Shown here: positions 7,443 through 13,199 of the stretch, one piece after another
How the letters are laid out: every line of letters begins with the position of its first letter
Position numbering within the stretch: the first letter of the stretch is position 1
Virus record (IMG/VR): IMGVR_UViG_3300042534_000281
Coordinates: 1-27,545 of that record
From: a virus
Direction: 5' to 3' (one strand)
DNA: 27,545 nucleotides
The notes under the pieces: generated by a model
What the model saw: only the letters and a program-made list of their open reading frames with translations
The model's database searches: none
What the model was told of the DNA's origin: nothing
Position numbers and translations under genes: made by a program

Positions 7443-7612
7443 TGCCACGTTATAGAATAATTTATGTTAACTACAAGGGCGATCCTTGTCATTGGCAAGC
7501 GCAGGAAAGAAAGTATTTCTTCTTCTGGAAGGACCTGTTTGGGAATGTGTCTAGCGCAACCGCAGCAGCTAAAGGCATTACTAATGTAATGCTGGTACGA
7601 GGTGAATTATGA
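7442..7612 (+). CDS. Unknown 56-aa protein
   Basis: The frame starts at an ATG overlapping the SprT-like stop (TAATG) and ends in TGA overlapping the next start (ATGA), which strongly suggests a real coupled gene. The peptide MPRYRIIYVNYKGDP...KYFFFWKDLFG is basic and aromatic with a CHWQ segment, and ends ITNVMLVRGEL. No function is recognised. Confidence 0.75.
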   Translation: MPRYRIIYVNYKGDPCHWQAQERKYFFFWKDLFGNVSSATAAAKGITNVMLVRGEL

Positions 7613-7809
7613 ATAAATTCGGCAAGACAATTAATATGGACTCCACTGTAATTATTAAGCGTTACATTGGCACTATTAACGAGCGTGGTGTGGTTCGTGG
7701 ATTCGACCCGGCGAATAAAAAGTACTGGGTTACTAATATGAATATGCCTTTCCAGGGCACCGTTAGTAATTGGTTCTCGGAAGATGAACTTACAGAGGTA
7801 AAGTGGTAA
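7609..7809 (+). CDS. Unknown 66-aa beta-rich protein
   Basis: The product reads as a short beta barrel: VIIKRYIGTINERGVVRGF, then KKYWVTNMNM, then a NWFSEDELTEV end. The layout resembles small SH3- or KOW-like folds that start with a G-x-V-x-G-(F/Y) turn. It is coupled to both neighbours. Confidence 0.75.
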   Translation: MNKFGKTINMDSTVIIKRYIGTINERGVVRGFDPANKKYWVTNMNMPFQGTVSNWFSEDELTEVKW

Positions 7810-8066
7810 TGATGAATAAAAATGAGCGCCAATTATTGGCTAAGCTCGGGCTCATCTTAACTGATTTAGAACTCGGCCCCGAGCAAGACCGCAATGGCGA
7901 GTTCATCACAACCGGTTCATTTAAAATTGACAACGAAGTATTCAGATCAATGTGCTATTTGATTCGGTTGACTGAAATGATTGCCAATACCAAGAATCCT
8001 GCTTGCAACAAAATGTTCGAGCAGCTTGTAACAATGTTAGAACTTACTCGCAAGGAAGAAGGATAA
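7809..8066 (+). CDS. Unknown 85-aa helical protein
   Basis: The ATG at 7809 overlaps the previous stop (TAATG); ATG at 7812 is equally possible. The protein is helical: NERQLLAKLGLILTDLEL, FRSMCYLIRLTEMIA, CNKMFEQLVTMLEL. No motif is recognised. It overlaps the next gene as TAATG. Confidence 0.75.
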   Translation: MMNKNERQLLAKLGLILTDLELGPEQDRNGEFITTGSFKIDNEVFRSMCYLIRLTEMIANTKNPACNKMFEQLVTMLELTRKEEG

Positions 8067-8320
8067 TGGGATATCCAAAACCAGAAACAGCAGGCAAAGG
8101 TAAGAAAGGTGAGAACTGCAATGTTACGCATTGTCAAAAACCGGAGTCAGCATTCTATTACAACAGGGTTATGAATGCTTGGTACTGCGAAGATTGTGCT
8201 CTGAAGATCGAAGCATCGGCTAATGCACAAGGTAATTCATTTTATGATAACCTCGAAGAAAACATTCGCAAGAACAGACGAGTTGACTTCGAATTAAGTA
8301 AGGAGAAGAACAATGAATAA
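8066..8320 (+). CDS. Small zinc-finger-like protein
   Basis: This 84-aa basic protein contains ENCNVTHCQKP and WYCEDCALKI, giving four to five potential zinc-binding Cys/His residues separated by about 20 residues. A polar helical tail follows. The start is set by TAATG with the preceding stop and a GAAGAAGGA site. A role in nucleic-acid or protein binding is inferred from the finger alone. Confidence 0.75.
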   Translation: MGYPKPETAGKGKKGENCNVTHCQKPESAFYYNRVMNAWYCEDCALKIEASANAQGNSFYDNLEENIRKNRRVDFELSKEKNNE

Positions 8321-8612
8321 GAATCAGGTAGGCGATGTACTAAAGGATCCTAAGCTTGGCAAAGGGCAGTGGGTTGTTATTAAAACCAGAATGAGTGGTG
8401 GCGGCACAGGTCACGGGCCACATGACATTTATCCGGACGGCTGGACACTAACTCTTCGCAAGTTGCATAAAAAGTCCAATGACATTAACTGGAAGGTTCC
8501 GTCTCAAGAGTTTTACCAGTCTGGTTCCTTTACTAGTTCGTTTATGCTTGAGGATCCAGTACTAGTTCGCAAGGTTAAAGTTGTTAAAACTGTAACTCTA
8601 GAAGATATCTAA
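8313..8612 (+). CDS. Unknown 99-aa basic protein
   Basis: Preceded by AAGGAG at good spacing, 8 bp inside the upstream gene. The protein opens MNKNQVGDVLKDPKLGKGQWVVIKTRMSGG and contains a GGGTGHGPHD glycine/histidine loop and a WTLTLRKL strand. This looks like a compact beta domain with a flexible loop. It is coupled (TAATG) to the first member of the paralog array. Confidence 0.75.
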   Translation: MNKNQVGDVLKDPKLGKGQWVVIKTRMSGGGTGHGPHDIYPDGWTLTLRKLHKKSNDINWKVPSQEFYQSGSFTSSFMLEDPVLVRKVKVVKTVTLEDI

Positions 8613-8923
8613 TGAAAATTCGTCGAGTTTTTGATTGGCATGCGATAGCAGACTTTGCACCCATTGAGGTTGAAATTAAAAAGTCGATAGATTTCATCAC
8701 TGCCGCAAGCAAACTCGAATCAGTATATGGGCCGTATGGCACATATAAACCCACCACTGGGTTGCTGTCGGACACTAAATCAGAATTAGTTAGACAGTCA
8801 AAAGCTAATGTAAAGTGGTATGTACATGATGGTAGTGCCTTAGCTAGACTAGGATCGAACCACAATACACTTTATTTAACATCTGAAGATCAACTAACGT
8901 ACTTGCAGATGATAACAAAATGA
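8612..8923 (+). CDS. Array paralog 1: small alpha/beta protein with KWYV core
   Basis: This 103-aa protein is the first of four diverged neighbours sharing a helix ending AYG or VYGP, a central (K/L)WY motif and a C-terminal strand-helix of the form hydrophobic-L-T-S/T-x-E-x-x-x-Y. Here these are KLESVYGPYG, VKWYVHDG and TLYLTSEDQLTYLQMI. There is no known function. Each copy begins at or inside the stop of the previous one. Confidence 0.75.
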   Translation: MKIRRVFDWHAIADFAPIEVEIKKSIDFITAASKLESVYGPYGTYKPTTGLLSDTKSELVRQSKANVKWYVHDGSALARLGSNHNTLYLTSEDQLTYLQMITK

Positions 8924-9183
8924 ATATATTTAACTTAACTCCGGCTGCAGGGCGCCCGTTCCATGTCGCAAAGTACAGCCTGAGTTTTAGGTATAACGAA
9001 GACATTGCGCCTATCACTAGTGTATTGCAGCAGGCTTACGGGCCAGGAAAAAAATTAAGTATTGAGCCACTGGACCAGGAGGATGCTCTGTGGTATTGGC
9101 GCACCGGGAGCAAACGGACGTCTTGTACTACAATTTATTTAACGACTGCCGAACAATTATTTTATGTGAAGTTAGTGCAATGA
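8920..9183 (+). CDS. Array paralog 2: small alpha/beta protein with LWYW core
   Basis: The 87-aa protein has SVLQQAYGPGKK, ALWYWRTG and TIYLTTAEQLFYVKLV, aligning by pattern with its neighbours on both sides. It starts by ATGA overlap. The shared frame is a helix, a (Y/A)G-containing loop, (K/L)WY, then a strand and closing helix. Confidence 0.75.
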   Translation: MNIFNLTPAAGRPFHVAKYSLSFRYNEDIAPITSVLQQAYGPGKKLSIEPLDQEDALWYWRTGSKRTSCTTIYLTTAEQLFYVKLVQ

Positions 9184-9419
9184 TCGAACAATACGAATGG
9201 GATAAATGGCACATTCATTTAAGCCGTCGTGAAGATTTTGCCAAGCTTCGGAATATCTTCAATGCCGCGATAGGGGCTGGCGCGCCCATACCAGAAGATG
9301 GCCTGGCGTTCGGAGATAATAAATGGTACTACAGAATACCCTTGGCACCCGACGGTATAATTACTATATTTTTAATTACAGCAGAAGACGTAACTTATGC
9401 GAAGATGCTATTATGTTAA
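9180..9419 (+). CDS. Array paralog 3: small alpha/beta protein with KWYY core
   Basis: The 79-aa protein starts MIEQYEWDKW at an ATGA overlap. It contains IFNAAIGAGAP, NKWYYRIPLA and ITIFLITAEDVTYAKML, matching the array pattern. An in-frame start at 9090 would overlap paralog 2 by 90 bp and is not favoured. Confidence 0.75.
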   Translation: MIEQYEWDKWHIHLSRREDFAKLRNIFNAAIGAGAPIPEDGLAFGDNKWYYRIPLAPDGIITIFLITAEDVTYAKMLLC

Positions 9420-9649
9420 CAGTTGATAAACGATACAAGATGTATGGCATTGCGAAATATACAATCAACATGAGTCACCCAGAGTGGAGTAGAATTGGGG
9501 GCCAGATGATTTTAGCGTACGGGCGGCCGAGCGGGTTGCTGGGATACAAAGGTGCAGCTATTAAATGGTACATTAATTACCAGGACCATTTTGTTTCACT
9601 ATACTTTAACGATCCAGAAATTGGAACATTTTACGAATTGATAGTATAA
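9413..9649 (+). CDS. Array paralog 4: small alpha/beta protein with KWYI core
   Basis: The 78-aa protein starts MLTVDKRYKMYG 7 bp inside the preceding gene. It has GQMILAYGRPSG, IKWYINYQDH and SLYFNDPEIGTFYELI, again matching the array pattern. The loop and core are clearer than the tail, which has lost the LTxE sequence. Confidence 0.75.
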   Translation: MLTVDKRYKMYGIAKYTINMSHPEWSRIGGQMILAYGRPSGLLGYKGAAIKWYINYQDHFVSLYFNDPEIGTFYELIV

Positions 9650-9652
9650 ATT

Positions 9653-9934
9653 ATGTTATTAAGTATTTTAGAATTAGACGAAGCACGAAAGCAACCGGCC
9701 CTAGCCGAGCTATATAAGCGTATGAAAAAACGGTACGTGTTCGATAAAATGCCGAAGTCTTTCAAGGTTGCAACACTCTCTGGCCCCGGTGCTAGAAAAT
9801 CTCGAGTCTTTGAAGTTGTGGATCGGGTAACTACAGGACGGTTTGCATATGATCCATTGAATCAGAATACAATCGGCTTCGAATACCGATCTGATTTGAA
9901 TGCTTTTCTAACAGTATGGAATCTAACGAGATAA
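9653..9934 (+). CDS. Unknown basic protein with possible capsid-targeting N-terminus
   Basis: The 93-aa product starts MLLSILELDEARKQPA, where LDE followed by Ala fits an (L/I)xE cleavage site after about 10 residues as in T4 internal proteins; the match is weaker than for the genes at 10701, 11340 and 19005. The rest is basic (KRMKKRYVFDKMPKSFKV) with an aromatic C-terminus. It follows the paralog array by 3 bp and ends before a helix-forming gap. Confidence 0.7.
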   Translation: MLLSILELDEARKQPALAELYKRMKKRYVFDKMPKSFKVATLSGPGARKSRVFEVVDRVTTGRFAYDPLNQNTIGFEYRSDLNAFLTVWNLTR

Positions 9935-9947
9935 CTACTTATATCAT

Positions 9948-9989
9948 CTGTTAAGTGTCTTGCATTATGCACTTAATTTGCGTTAACAG
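9948..9989 (+). promoter_or_regulatory. Mutually exclusive helices in a leader
   Basis: TTAAGTG (9951-9957) can pair with CACTTAA (9970-9976), or CTGTTAA (9948-9954) with TTAACAG (9983-9989). The two helices share bases, an attenuator-like arrangement 15 bp before the ATG at 10005. This could also be a weak terminator for the operon before it. Confidence 0.4.
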
Positions 9990-10004
9990 CTTAAAGGAAT
10001 TACA

Positions 10005-10172
10005 ATGGTATATAAGTTTGCATCAAGTAATTGGAAACATCCAGAAGTGGAAGTAGAAGTAACCCGTGTTGGTCAGCGTACAATTAGTCGTAAGAAAGAA
10101 ACAGTGCCTACACTTAATAGTCACCCAGATTATGTCGACCCCGACGAGATAAATCCAAGCAGTGATAAATAG
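10005..10172 (+). CDS. Unknown 55-aa protein
   Basis: An AAAGGAA site seven bases before ATG opens a 55-codon frame ending TAG. The product MVYKFASSNWKHPEVEVEVTRVGQRTISRKKE... is basic in the middle and acidic at the end (YVDPDEINPSSDK). The clear ribosome binding site and the hairpin right over its stop support a real gene. No function is seen. Confidence 0.65.
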   Translation: MVYKFASSNWKHPEVEVEVTRVGQRTISRKKETVPTLNSHPDYVDPDEINPSSDK

Positions 10173-10194
10173 TTGTAGTACAAGTACTACAACT
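10171..10194 (+). terminator. Perfect hairpin over the stop codon, terminator-like
   Basis: An 11-bp inverted repeat (AGTTGTAGTAC / GTACTACAACT, 2-nt spacer) followed by ATTTTA. It is AT-rich, so termination may be weak. A GATAAATA motif (10164-10171) abuts its left arm. Confidence 0.55.
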
Positions 10195-10222
10195 ATTTTA
10201 GTGCGCCGTTTATTCTCATTAC

Positions 10223-10230
10223 GATAAATA
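10223..10230 (+). promoter_or_regulatory. T4-late-type promoter motif GATAAATA
   Basis: GATAAATAC lies upstream of the 10365-11651 gene cluster; predicted start near 10236. The RNA between 10236 and 10364 has no convincing gene but contains the perfect inverted repeat at 10308-10334. Confidence 0.5.
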
Positions 10231-10307
10231 CTTATAACTTTTAAGGGCGAGAAGTCTGCGGACGTAACAGAACAGTGGCACAAGTATTCGGCTCAGAAGG
10301 ATAAAAC

Positions 10308-10334
10308 ATTCTATTAGAACAGTTCTAATAGAAT
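10308..10334. repeat. 27-bp near-perfect palindrome (13-bp arms)
   Basis: ATTCTATTAGAAC and GTTCTAATAGAAT are separated by one base. It could be an operator for a dimeric regulator or form a 12-bp RNA hairpin with a 3-nt loop. It lies 31 bp before the GTG at 10365. Confidence 0.7.
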
Positions 10335-10364
10335 CCAATATACTGAAGAATATAGGATAATATC

Positions 10365-10523
10365 GTGACGTTTAGTGAAGAATTAGAGACAAAGTTAGAA
10401 CTGGTAAAACAATTAGTTGATTCTGTTAATGCTAGGTTTGCTAAAATTCACGATAGTATTAAAGTAGACGATGCTTCTCAAAAAAATATTCAAAGAAAGG
10501 ATGGGTATGAGAAAAGAAGTTGA
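10365..10523 (+). CDS. Unknown 52-aa helical protein (GTG start)
   Basis: A GTG start, preceded by a weak AGGA, opens a frame with a helical acidic N-terminus (TFSEELETKLELVKQLVDSVNARFAKIHDSI) of coiled-coil type and a basic tail. It overlaps the next gene by 17 bp. There is no other explanation for this stretch, but the support is modest. Confidence 0.5.
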   Translation: MTFSEELETKLELVKQLVDSVNARFAKIHDSIKVDDASQKNIQRKDGYEKRS

Positions 10524-10704
10524 TCGTATAACAGAGCTCGAGGAAAGACTCGACAAAGTCGACGCATTCTACGAAGCACTAATAACAGAATTTATGTCAC
10601 TGGCACCATCGGAGTTTAAGTGCAGCATCTGTCTCAAATTGAATTTATCAAATCTATGTCATGGTACCGACACATGCCAAATCTTAAAGGAAAATAACAA
10701 ATGA
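10507..10704 (+). CDS. Small coiled-coil plus Cys-cluster protein
   Basis: The start at ATG 10507 is chosen because AAAGAAAGG sits six bases upstream; ATG at 10471 or 10501 is possible. The product has a heptad-like acidic helix (VDRITELEERLDKVDAFYEAL) and a C-terminal Cys cluster, KCSICLKLNLSNLCHGTDTC, with a CxxC and a C-(6)-C spacing that could bind zinc. It is coupled to the 10701 gene by ATGA. Confidence 0.7.
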   Translation: MRKEVDRITELEERLDKVDAFYEALITEFMSLAPSEFKCSICLKLNLSNLCHGTDTCQILKENNK

Positions 10705-11339
10705 AGTCAAGAGAATTTATGACTGAATCGAGTCAGTATAACACCAACATTACTACCATTCGTGAAGAGTGGCCTAGGGTTTACAACTTTATAGAAAAGA
10801 TAGTTGGATCGACGGCGTTATTAAAACAATCCAAGTGCGGAATGTTTAATACTATTAGTTCACAGACAGTTTTTATTCACGTTCAACCATCAGCTGGTTT
10901 AGAAAATACTAAGCTTGCATTGGAAGAAGAAGATATTAACTACGATTTAAAGAAGGATGTAATGGGCAACGAAACCCTTAAAGGCAAAGCAGGCACAATG
11001 AAGTGGGAGGTTACCACCGACAAACAGCAACGTGGTAACTTAAAGGAAATGTGGACCTTTAACATAGCAACTGTGCCAACATTCGAAGACAGTGCCTCTG
11101 AGCCCAAAGACAAAGTATGGACTGACTTAGGGTACTCTCAAAAAGAAAGTGAGATGAATTTAAACACCAAAGTTAGATGGGCAATGCGCCACTTTAATAC
11201 AGAGATGTACATCGAAGAAATACTCGATGATCTATTACCATTTGCGCGCCGGAAAGGAATCGATCCAGACACAATGTCAGTGAAGCAAATTGTAGATTTT
11301 ATTAAGGGTGGCGACTTTGCAAGGCAAGGTTACTTATAA
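10701..11339 (+). CDS. Possible internal head protein with capsid-targeting-like N-terminus
   Basis: This 212-aa protein of unknown fold begins MKSREFMTESSQYN. The first nine residues resemble the T4 internal-protein targeting peptide (MKTYQEFIAE) and end in MTE followed by Ser, close to the gp21 prohead protease rule of (L/I)xE before a small residue. The mature part is mixed alpha/beta with a WTFNIATVPTFED strand block and a helical C-terminus (EEILDDLLPFARRKG). The next gene, adjacent with no gap, starts the same way. Packaging and injection are inferred from the N-terminus only. Confidence 0.75.
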   Translation: MKSREFMTESSQYNTNITTIREEWPRVYNFIEKIVGSTALLKQSKCGMFNTISSQTVFIHVQPSAGLENTKLALEEEDINYDLKKDVMGNETLKGKAGTMKWEVTTDKQQRGNLKEMWTFNIATVPTFEDSASEPKDKVWTDLGYSQKESEMNLNTKVRWAMRHFNTEMYIEEILDDLLPFARRKGIDPDTMSVKQIVDFIKGGDFARQGYL

Positions 11340-11651
11340 ATGAATTCGGCCGAATTCTTAAAAGAGGGCTCGCCAACATCACGCGCACAATTAGCAAGAG
11401 CAATCAGACATGCAATTGGGTTCGAGCGTTATGATTTTTCTCGTTCGTACAATACCCGCAACGGTAGTAGAGTTATTATGTACAGTGCCAATGAAAAATC
11501 AAAGAAACAAGTCGAACGAGAGTTAAAAAAGTTAGGAATTACCGATATCGAGGTTGAAATGGATTATGCACAAATTTCAGGTAGTGGTAGTACCGGACTC
11601 CAGCGGGTAGTCAGAATTACAATTCCAAGAACCTCTCCATTTTCGAAATAA
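11340..11651 (+). CDS. Possible internal head protein, small and basic
   Basis: The 103-aa product begins MNSAEFLKEGSPTS, another targeting-peptide-like start with FLKE followed by Gly. The remaining 94 residues are strongly basic (SRAQLARAIRHAIG, then KSKKQVERELKKLG) and end in a strand block IEVEMDYAQISGSGS...VRITIP, suggesting a small alpha/beta nucleic-acid-binding fold. It abuts the previous gene exactly. Small basic internal proteins co-injected with DNA are typical of T4-like phages; the role here is inferred. Confidence 0.75.
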   Translation: MNSAEFLKEGSPTSRAQLARAIRHAIGFERYDFSRSYNTRNGSRVIMYSANEKSKKQVERELKKLGITDIEVEMDYAQISGSGSTGLQRVVRITIPRTSPFSK

Positions 11652-11654
11652 AGA

Positions 11655-11683
11655 TTGACCTTTACTCAGAATTAGTATATAAT
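11655..11683 (+). promoter_or_regulatory. Strong sigma-70 (early-type) promoter for the ArfA-like gene
   Basis: TTGACC (11655-11660), a 17-bp spacer and TATAAT (11678-11683). The -35 palindrome has one mismatch (AAAGATTGACCTTTA). A late-type GCTAAATA follows at 11689-11696, with a predicted start near 11702, so the gene may be expressed throughout infection. Confidence 0.85.
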
Positions 11684-11715
11684 CCACTGCTAAATAGTAC
11701 TTTAGGAGAAAGGTT

Positions 11716-12024
11716 ATGAAGAGTAAACACAACAAAGAAACAAAGACTCTTGTTATGATACCACTGTATAAAATGAGGGTCGAGAAAGATAAAACGAAGT
11801 ACAATAAAAAAGTTAAGCATAAAGGAAAAGGGCCCGAAGGCCCTTTTTATTTGACTACAATTTCAGAATCTTATTCTTCTGGAGGATTGTGTTTAGGTCC
11901 TGAATTTACATATAAACCAAACCATGCTGCACCTGCGCCAGTAACTACAGAAATTAATCCTGCTTGCTCTAGTGTAGGGTTTGGCAATGCCATAAACCAC
12001 GTTACAGTCTTGTACAGTAGATAG
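11716..12024 (+). CDS. ArfA-like alternative ribosome-rescue factor with in-frame terminator
   Basis: The N-terminal ~45 residues align with E. coli ArfA: TLVMIPLYKMRVEKDKTKY followed by NKKVKH, against ALLHDPLFRQRVEKNKKGK with SYMRKGKH in ArfA. ArfA recruits RF2 to ribosomes stalled on non-stop mRNA when tmRNA fails, and its basic tail enters the empty mRNA channel. An intrinsic terminator (11826-11848) covers codons 37-44, so most transcripts should end without a stop codon, as in bacterial arfA. The functional product is probably about 44 aa. The remaining ORF (to 12024) runs antisense through the holin gene and has no character of its own. Strong AGGAG site and strong promoter. Confidence 0.75.
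   Translation: MKSKHNKETKTLVMIPLYKMRVEKDKTKYNKKVKHKGKGPEGPFYLTTISESYSSGGLCLGPEFTYKPNHAAPAPVTTEINPACSSVGFGNAINHVTVLYSR
11826..11848. terminator. Bidirectional intrinsic terminator inside the ArfA-like frame
   Basis: A perfect 9-bp stem AAAAGGGCC / GGCCCTTTT with loop CGAA (TTCG on the - strand), flanked by T-runs in both directions. On the + strand it cuts the ArfA-like frame at about codon 44; on the - strand it lies 23 bp past the holin stop and ends the lysis operon. Confidence 0.9.
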
Positions 12025-12128
12025 ATGTACATGCTGATAAAGATTCTTGGAAAGACTCTCCAAGAATCAAATGCCGCCGCAGCTCGTAAGATACTTCCGT
12101 ACCAGCCTATTTTCTTTTCATTTTCCAT
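11871..12128 (-). CDS. Probable holin, small membrane protein of the lysis cassette
   Basis: The 85-aa product starts MENEKKIGWYGSILRAAAAFDSWRVFPR, followed by a hydrophobic helix (IFISMYIYLLYKTVTWFMAL) and a second one (AGLISVVTGAGAAWFGLYV), ending in a short polar tail. Two transmembrane helices, small size and position next to a spanin pair fit a phage holin, which opens the inner membrane at lysis time. The start is set by GGGAG six bases upstream. Translation is probably gated by the hairpin at 12132-12171 and the internal late promoter. An antiholin or other membrane protein is the alternative. Confidence 0.7.
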   Translation of the reverse strand: MENEKKIGWYGSILRAAAAFDSWRVFPRIFISMYIYLLYKTVTWFMALPNPTLEQAGLISVVTGAGAAWFGLYVNSGPKHNPPEE

Positions 12129-12131
12129 GTT

Positions 12132-12171
12132 AAACTCCCATAAAACATTGTACACGTATTTATGGGAGTTT
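12132..12171 (-). promoter_or_regulatory. Hairpin hiding the holin ribosome binding site, with late promoter inside
   Basis: A 13-bp perfect inverted repeat (12132-12144 with 12159-12171, 14-nt spacer) includes the holin GGGAG site in one arm. The other arm overlaps the late motif CATAAATA (12164-12157, - strand), whose predicted start is 12151. Read-through RNA would form the hairpin; RNA started at 12151 lacks one arm and leaves the site open. T4 genes e and soc use this design. Confidence 0.75.
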
Positions 12172-12174
12172 TGG

Positions 12175-12531
12175 TTATTCTGCTTTTGGAGTTGGAGTTG
12201 TTTCGTAGTACGAAGTAAAGCCTGCAATGACAGCCTTCTGTTGTTTAATTAACTTCATTAAATCACTAGCATTAAGAGCCATGTTCTCGTAGCCCTCGGG
12301 AGTAATAGCAAACAGCGCAACACTCCCTTTTTTAAGCTCAGAGATTACGCGCTGATAATTATCCGGTGTAACAACTAACCACTCGACATTACGTGCCTGG
12401 TACTGGTCCACGGAAGGCAATGTTAGTGGTGCTCGTTCAATCGGCTTTGAAGTTACTTCAATCGGCTTGGTATTGAACAACGAACAACCACTCAAGAACA
12501 CAACGGTTAACAAAATTAATACTATTTTCAT
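12175..12531 (-). CDS. Probable o-spanin lipoprotein
   Basis: The 118-aa product has a lipoprotein signal peptide: MKIVLILLTVVFLSGCSLF, with LSGC as lipobox and Cys16 as the lipidated residue. A Pro/Thr-rich stretch follows (TKPIEVTSKPIERAPLTLPS), then a small globular part. It overlaps the i-spanin gene by 4 bp and precedes the holin, as expected for the outer-membrane subunit of a two-component spanin that fuses inner and outer membranes after peptidoglycan loss. It is longer than many Rz1-type o-spanins, so another lysis-linked lipoprotein remains possible. Confidence 0.7.
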   Translation of the reverse strand: MKIVLILLTVVFLSGCSLFNTKPIEVTSKPIERAPLTLPSVDQYQARNVEWLVVTPDNYQRVISELKKGSVALFAITPEGYENMALNASDLMKLIKQQKAVIAGFTSYYETTPTPKAE

Positions 12532-13001
12532 TTTGCTATCTCCCTATTAGGATTTGCAATTTCCGGACAACTTGTATTCAGCTGCGATTTCTTAGTAGCT
12601 TGGAGCTCTTGATCTGTTAACGGAGAACCACTTAGAATTTCAAAACAACGCTGAACATTCTCTGTTCCTTTCTTAGCTCGGTTCTGAATTAGTCCTGGCT
12701 TGCGTTCTGCAAGAAATCCGAGATCGTGCTTTGATAATAACTCACGAAGTCTTCCGTTGTCTTTGCGAGCAGCTTCGAACTTCGTATTGACTTCGGTGTG
12801 TACTTTTTTTGCTTTGTACACGTCTCGATACAAAGAGTCCAACGCTGCCTCGGACGTTTTGATTGCAATTTCAAGTTTTAGATTGTTATCGTTCAGAGTT
12901 GCTATCTCTTCTTGCGACCACGTGTAATACCATTTCGCAGCTCCTAGAACTGCGACGATGATAAGTATTCCTGCTATCTTAATGTATGTTGTTATTCCCA
13001 T
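12528..13001 (-). CDS. i-spanin (Rz-like)
   Basis: The 157-aa protein has a short N-terminus, one transmembrane helix (IKIAGILIIVAVLGAAKWYYTW, about residues 7-28) and a periplasmic part of coiled-coil type (EEIATLNDNNLKLEIAIKTS..., ARKDNGRLRELL). The block LSKHDLGFLAERKPGLIQNR is what I recall of phage i-spanins of the Rz type, and two periplasmic cysteines could cross-link dimers. It pairs with the overlapping lipoprotein gene. No ribosome binding site is visible; the late motif places the transcript start on the A of the ATG. Confidence 0.85.
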   Translation of the reverse strand: MGITTYIKIAGILIIVAVLGAAKWYYTWSQEEIATLNDNNLKLEIAIKTSEAALDSLYRDVYKAKKVHTEVNTKFEAARKDNGRLRELLSKHDLGFLAERKPGLIQNRAKKGTENVQRCFEILSGSPLTDQELQATKKSQLNTSCPEIANPNREIAK

Positions 13002-13006
13002 AGTAG

Positions 13007-13014
13007 TATTTATG
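13007..13014 (-). promoter_or_regulatory. T4-late-type promoter CATAAATA of the lysis operon
   Basis: On the - strand CATAAATAC is followed by four bases and the i-spanin ATG. T4 spacing puts +1 at 13001, the A of the start codon, predicting a leaderless mRNA. Confidence 0.65.
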
Positions 13015-13027
13015 TTTACCGAATTGG

Positions 13028-13055
13028 TTGAAGATAAATATTATGATGTTATAAT
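13028..13055 (+). promoter_or_regulatory. Sigma-70 promoter for the tRNA / structured RNA
   Basis: TTGAAG (13028-13033), a 16-bp spacer and TATAAT (13050-13055). It lies 52 bp before the tRNA and diverges from the lysis operon. Confidence 0.75.
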
Positions 13056-13106
13056 AGTGGCATTAGTTAAGCAGTCCGGCTTCTAATATAACAGTAGATT
13101 AAAATT

Positions 13107-13193
13107 GCCTTGGTGGAGAAATAGGTAAACTCATCAGACTTAAAATCTGACGCTCGAAAGGGCTTGCCGGTTCGACCCCGGCCTGAGGCACCA
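13107..13193 (+). tRNA. tRNA-Leu (anticodon UAA), CCA encoded
   Basis: The acceptor stem GCCTTGG pairs with CTGAGGC (two G-U pairs). The anticodon stem TCAGA/TCTGA closes the loop CTTAAAA with anticodon TAA. A long variable arm (class II, as in Leu) precedes the T-arm GCCGG-TTCGACC-CCGGC, and CCA is encoded. It reads UUA codons, which suit the AT-leaning genes here. A sigma-70 promoter lies upstream and a structured region directly downstream. Confidence 0.95.
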
Positions 13194-13199
13194 ATTTTA

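Noticed and set aside
9645-9652. TATAAATT directly before ATG 9653 as a late promoter
   Set aside because: With T4 spacing the transcript would start inside the codons of the gene, and the last base departs from the motif.
11850-12024. C-terminal half of the 11716 frame as a real protein domain
   Set aside because: It lies past a strong terminator and is antisense to the holin gene, with composition that reflects that strand.
12025-12252. 75-aa + strand frame opposite the lysis genes
   Set aside because: Antisense to the holin start and o-spanin end, hydrophobic by reflection, no ribosome binding site.
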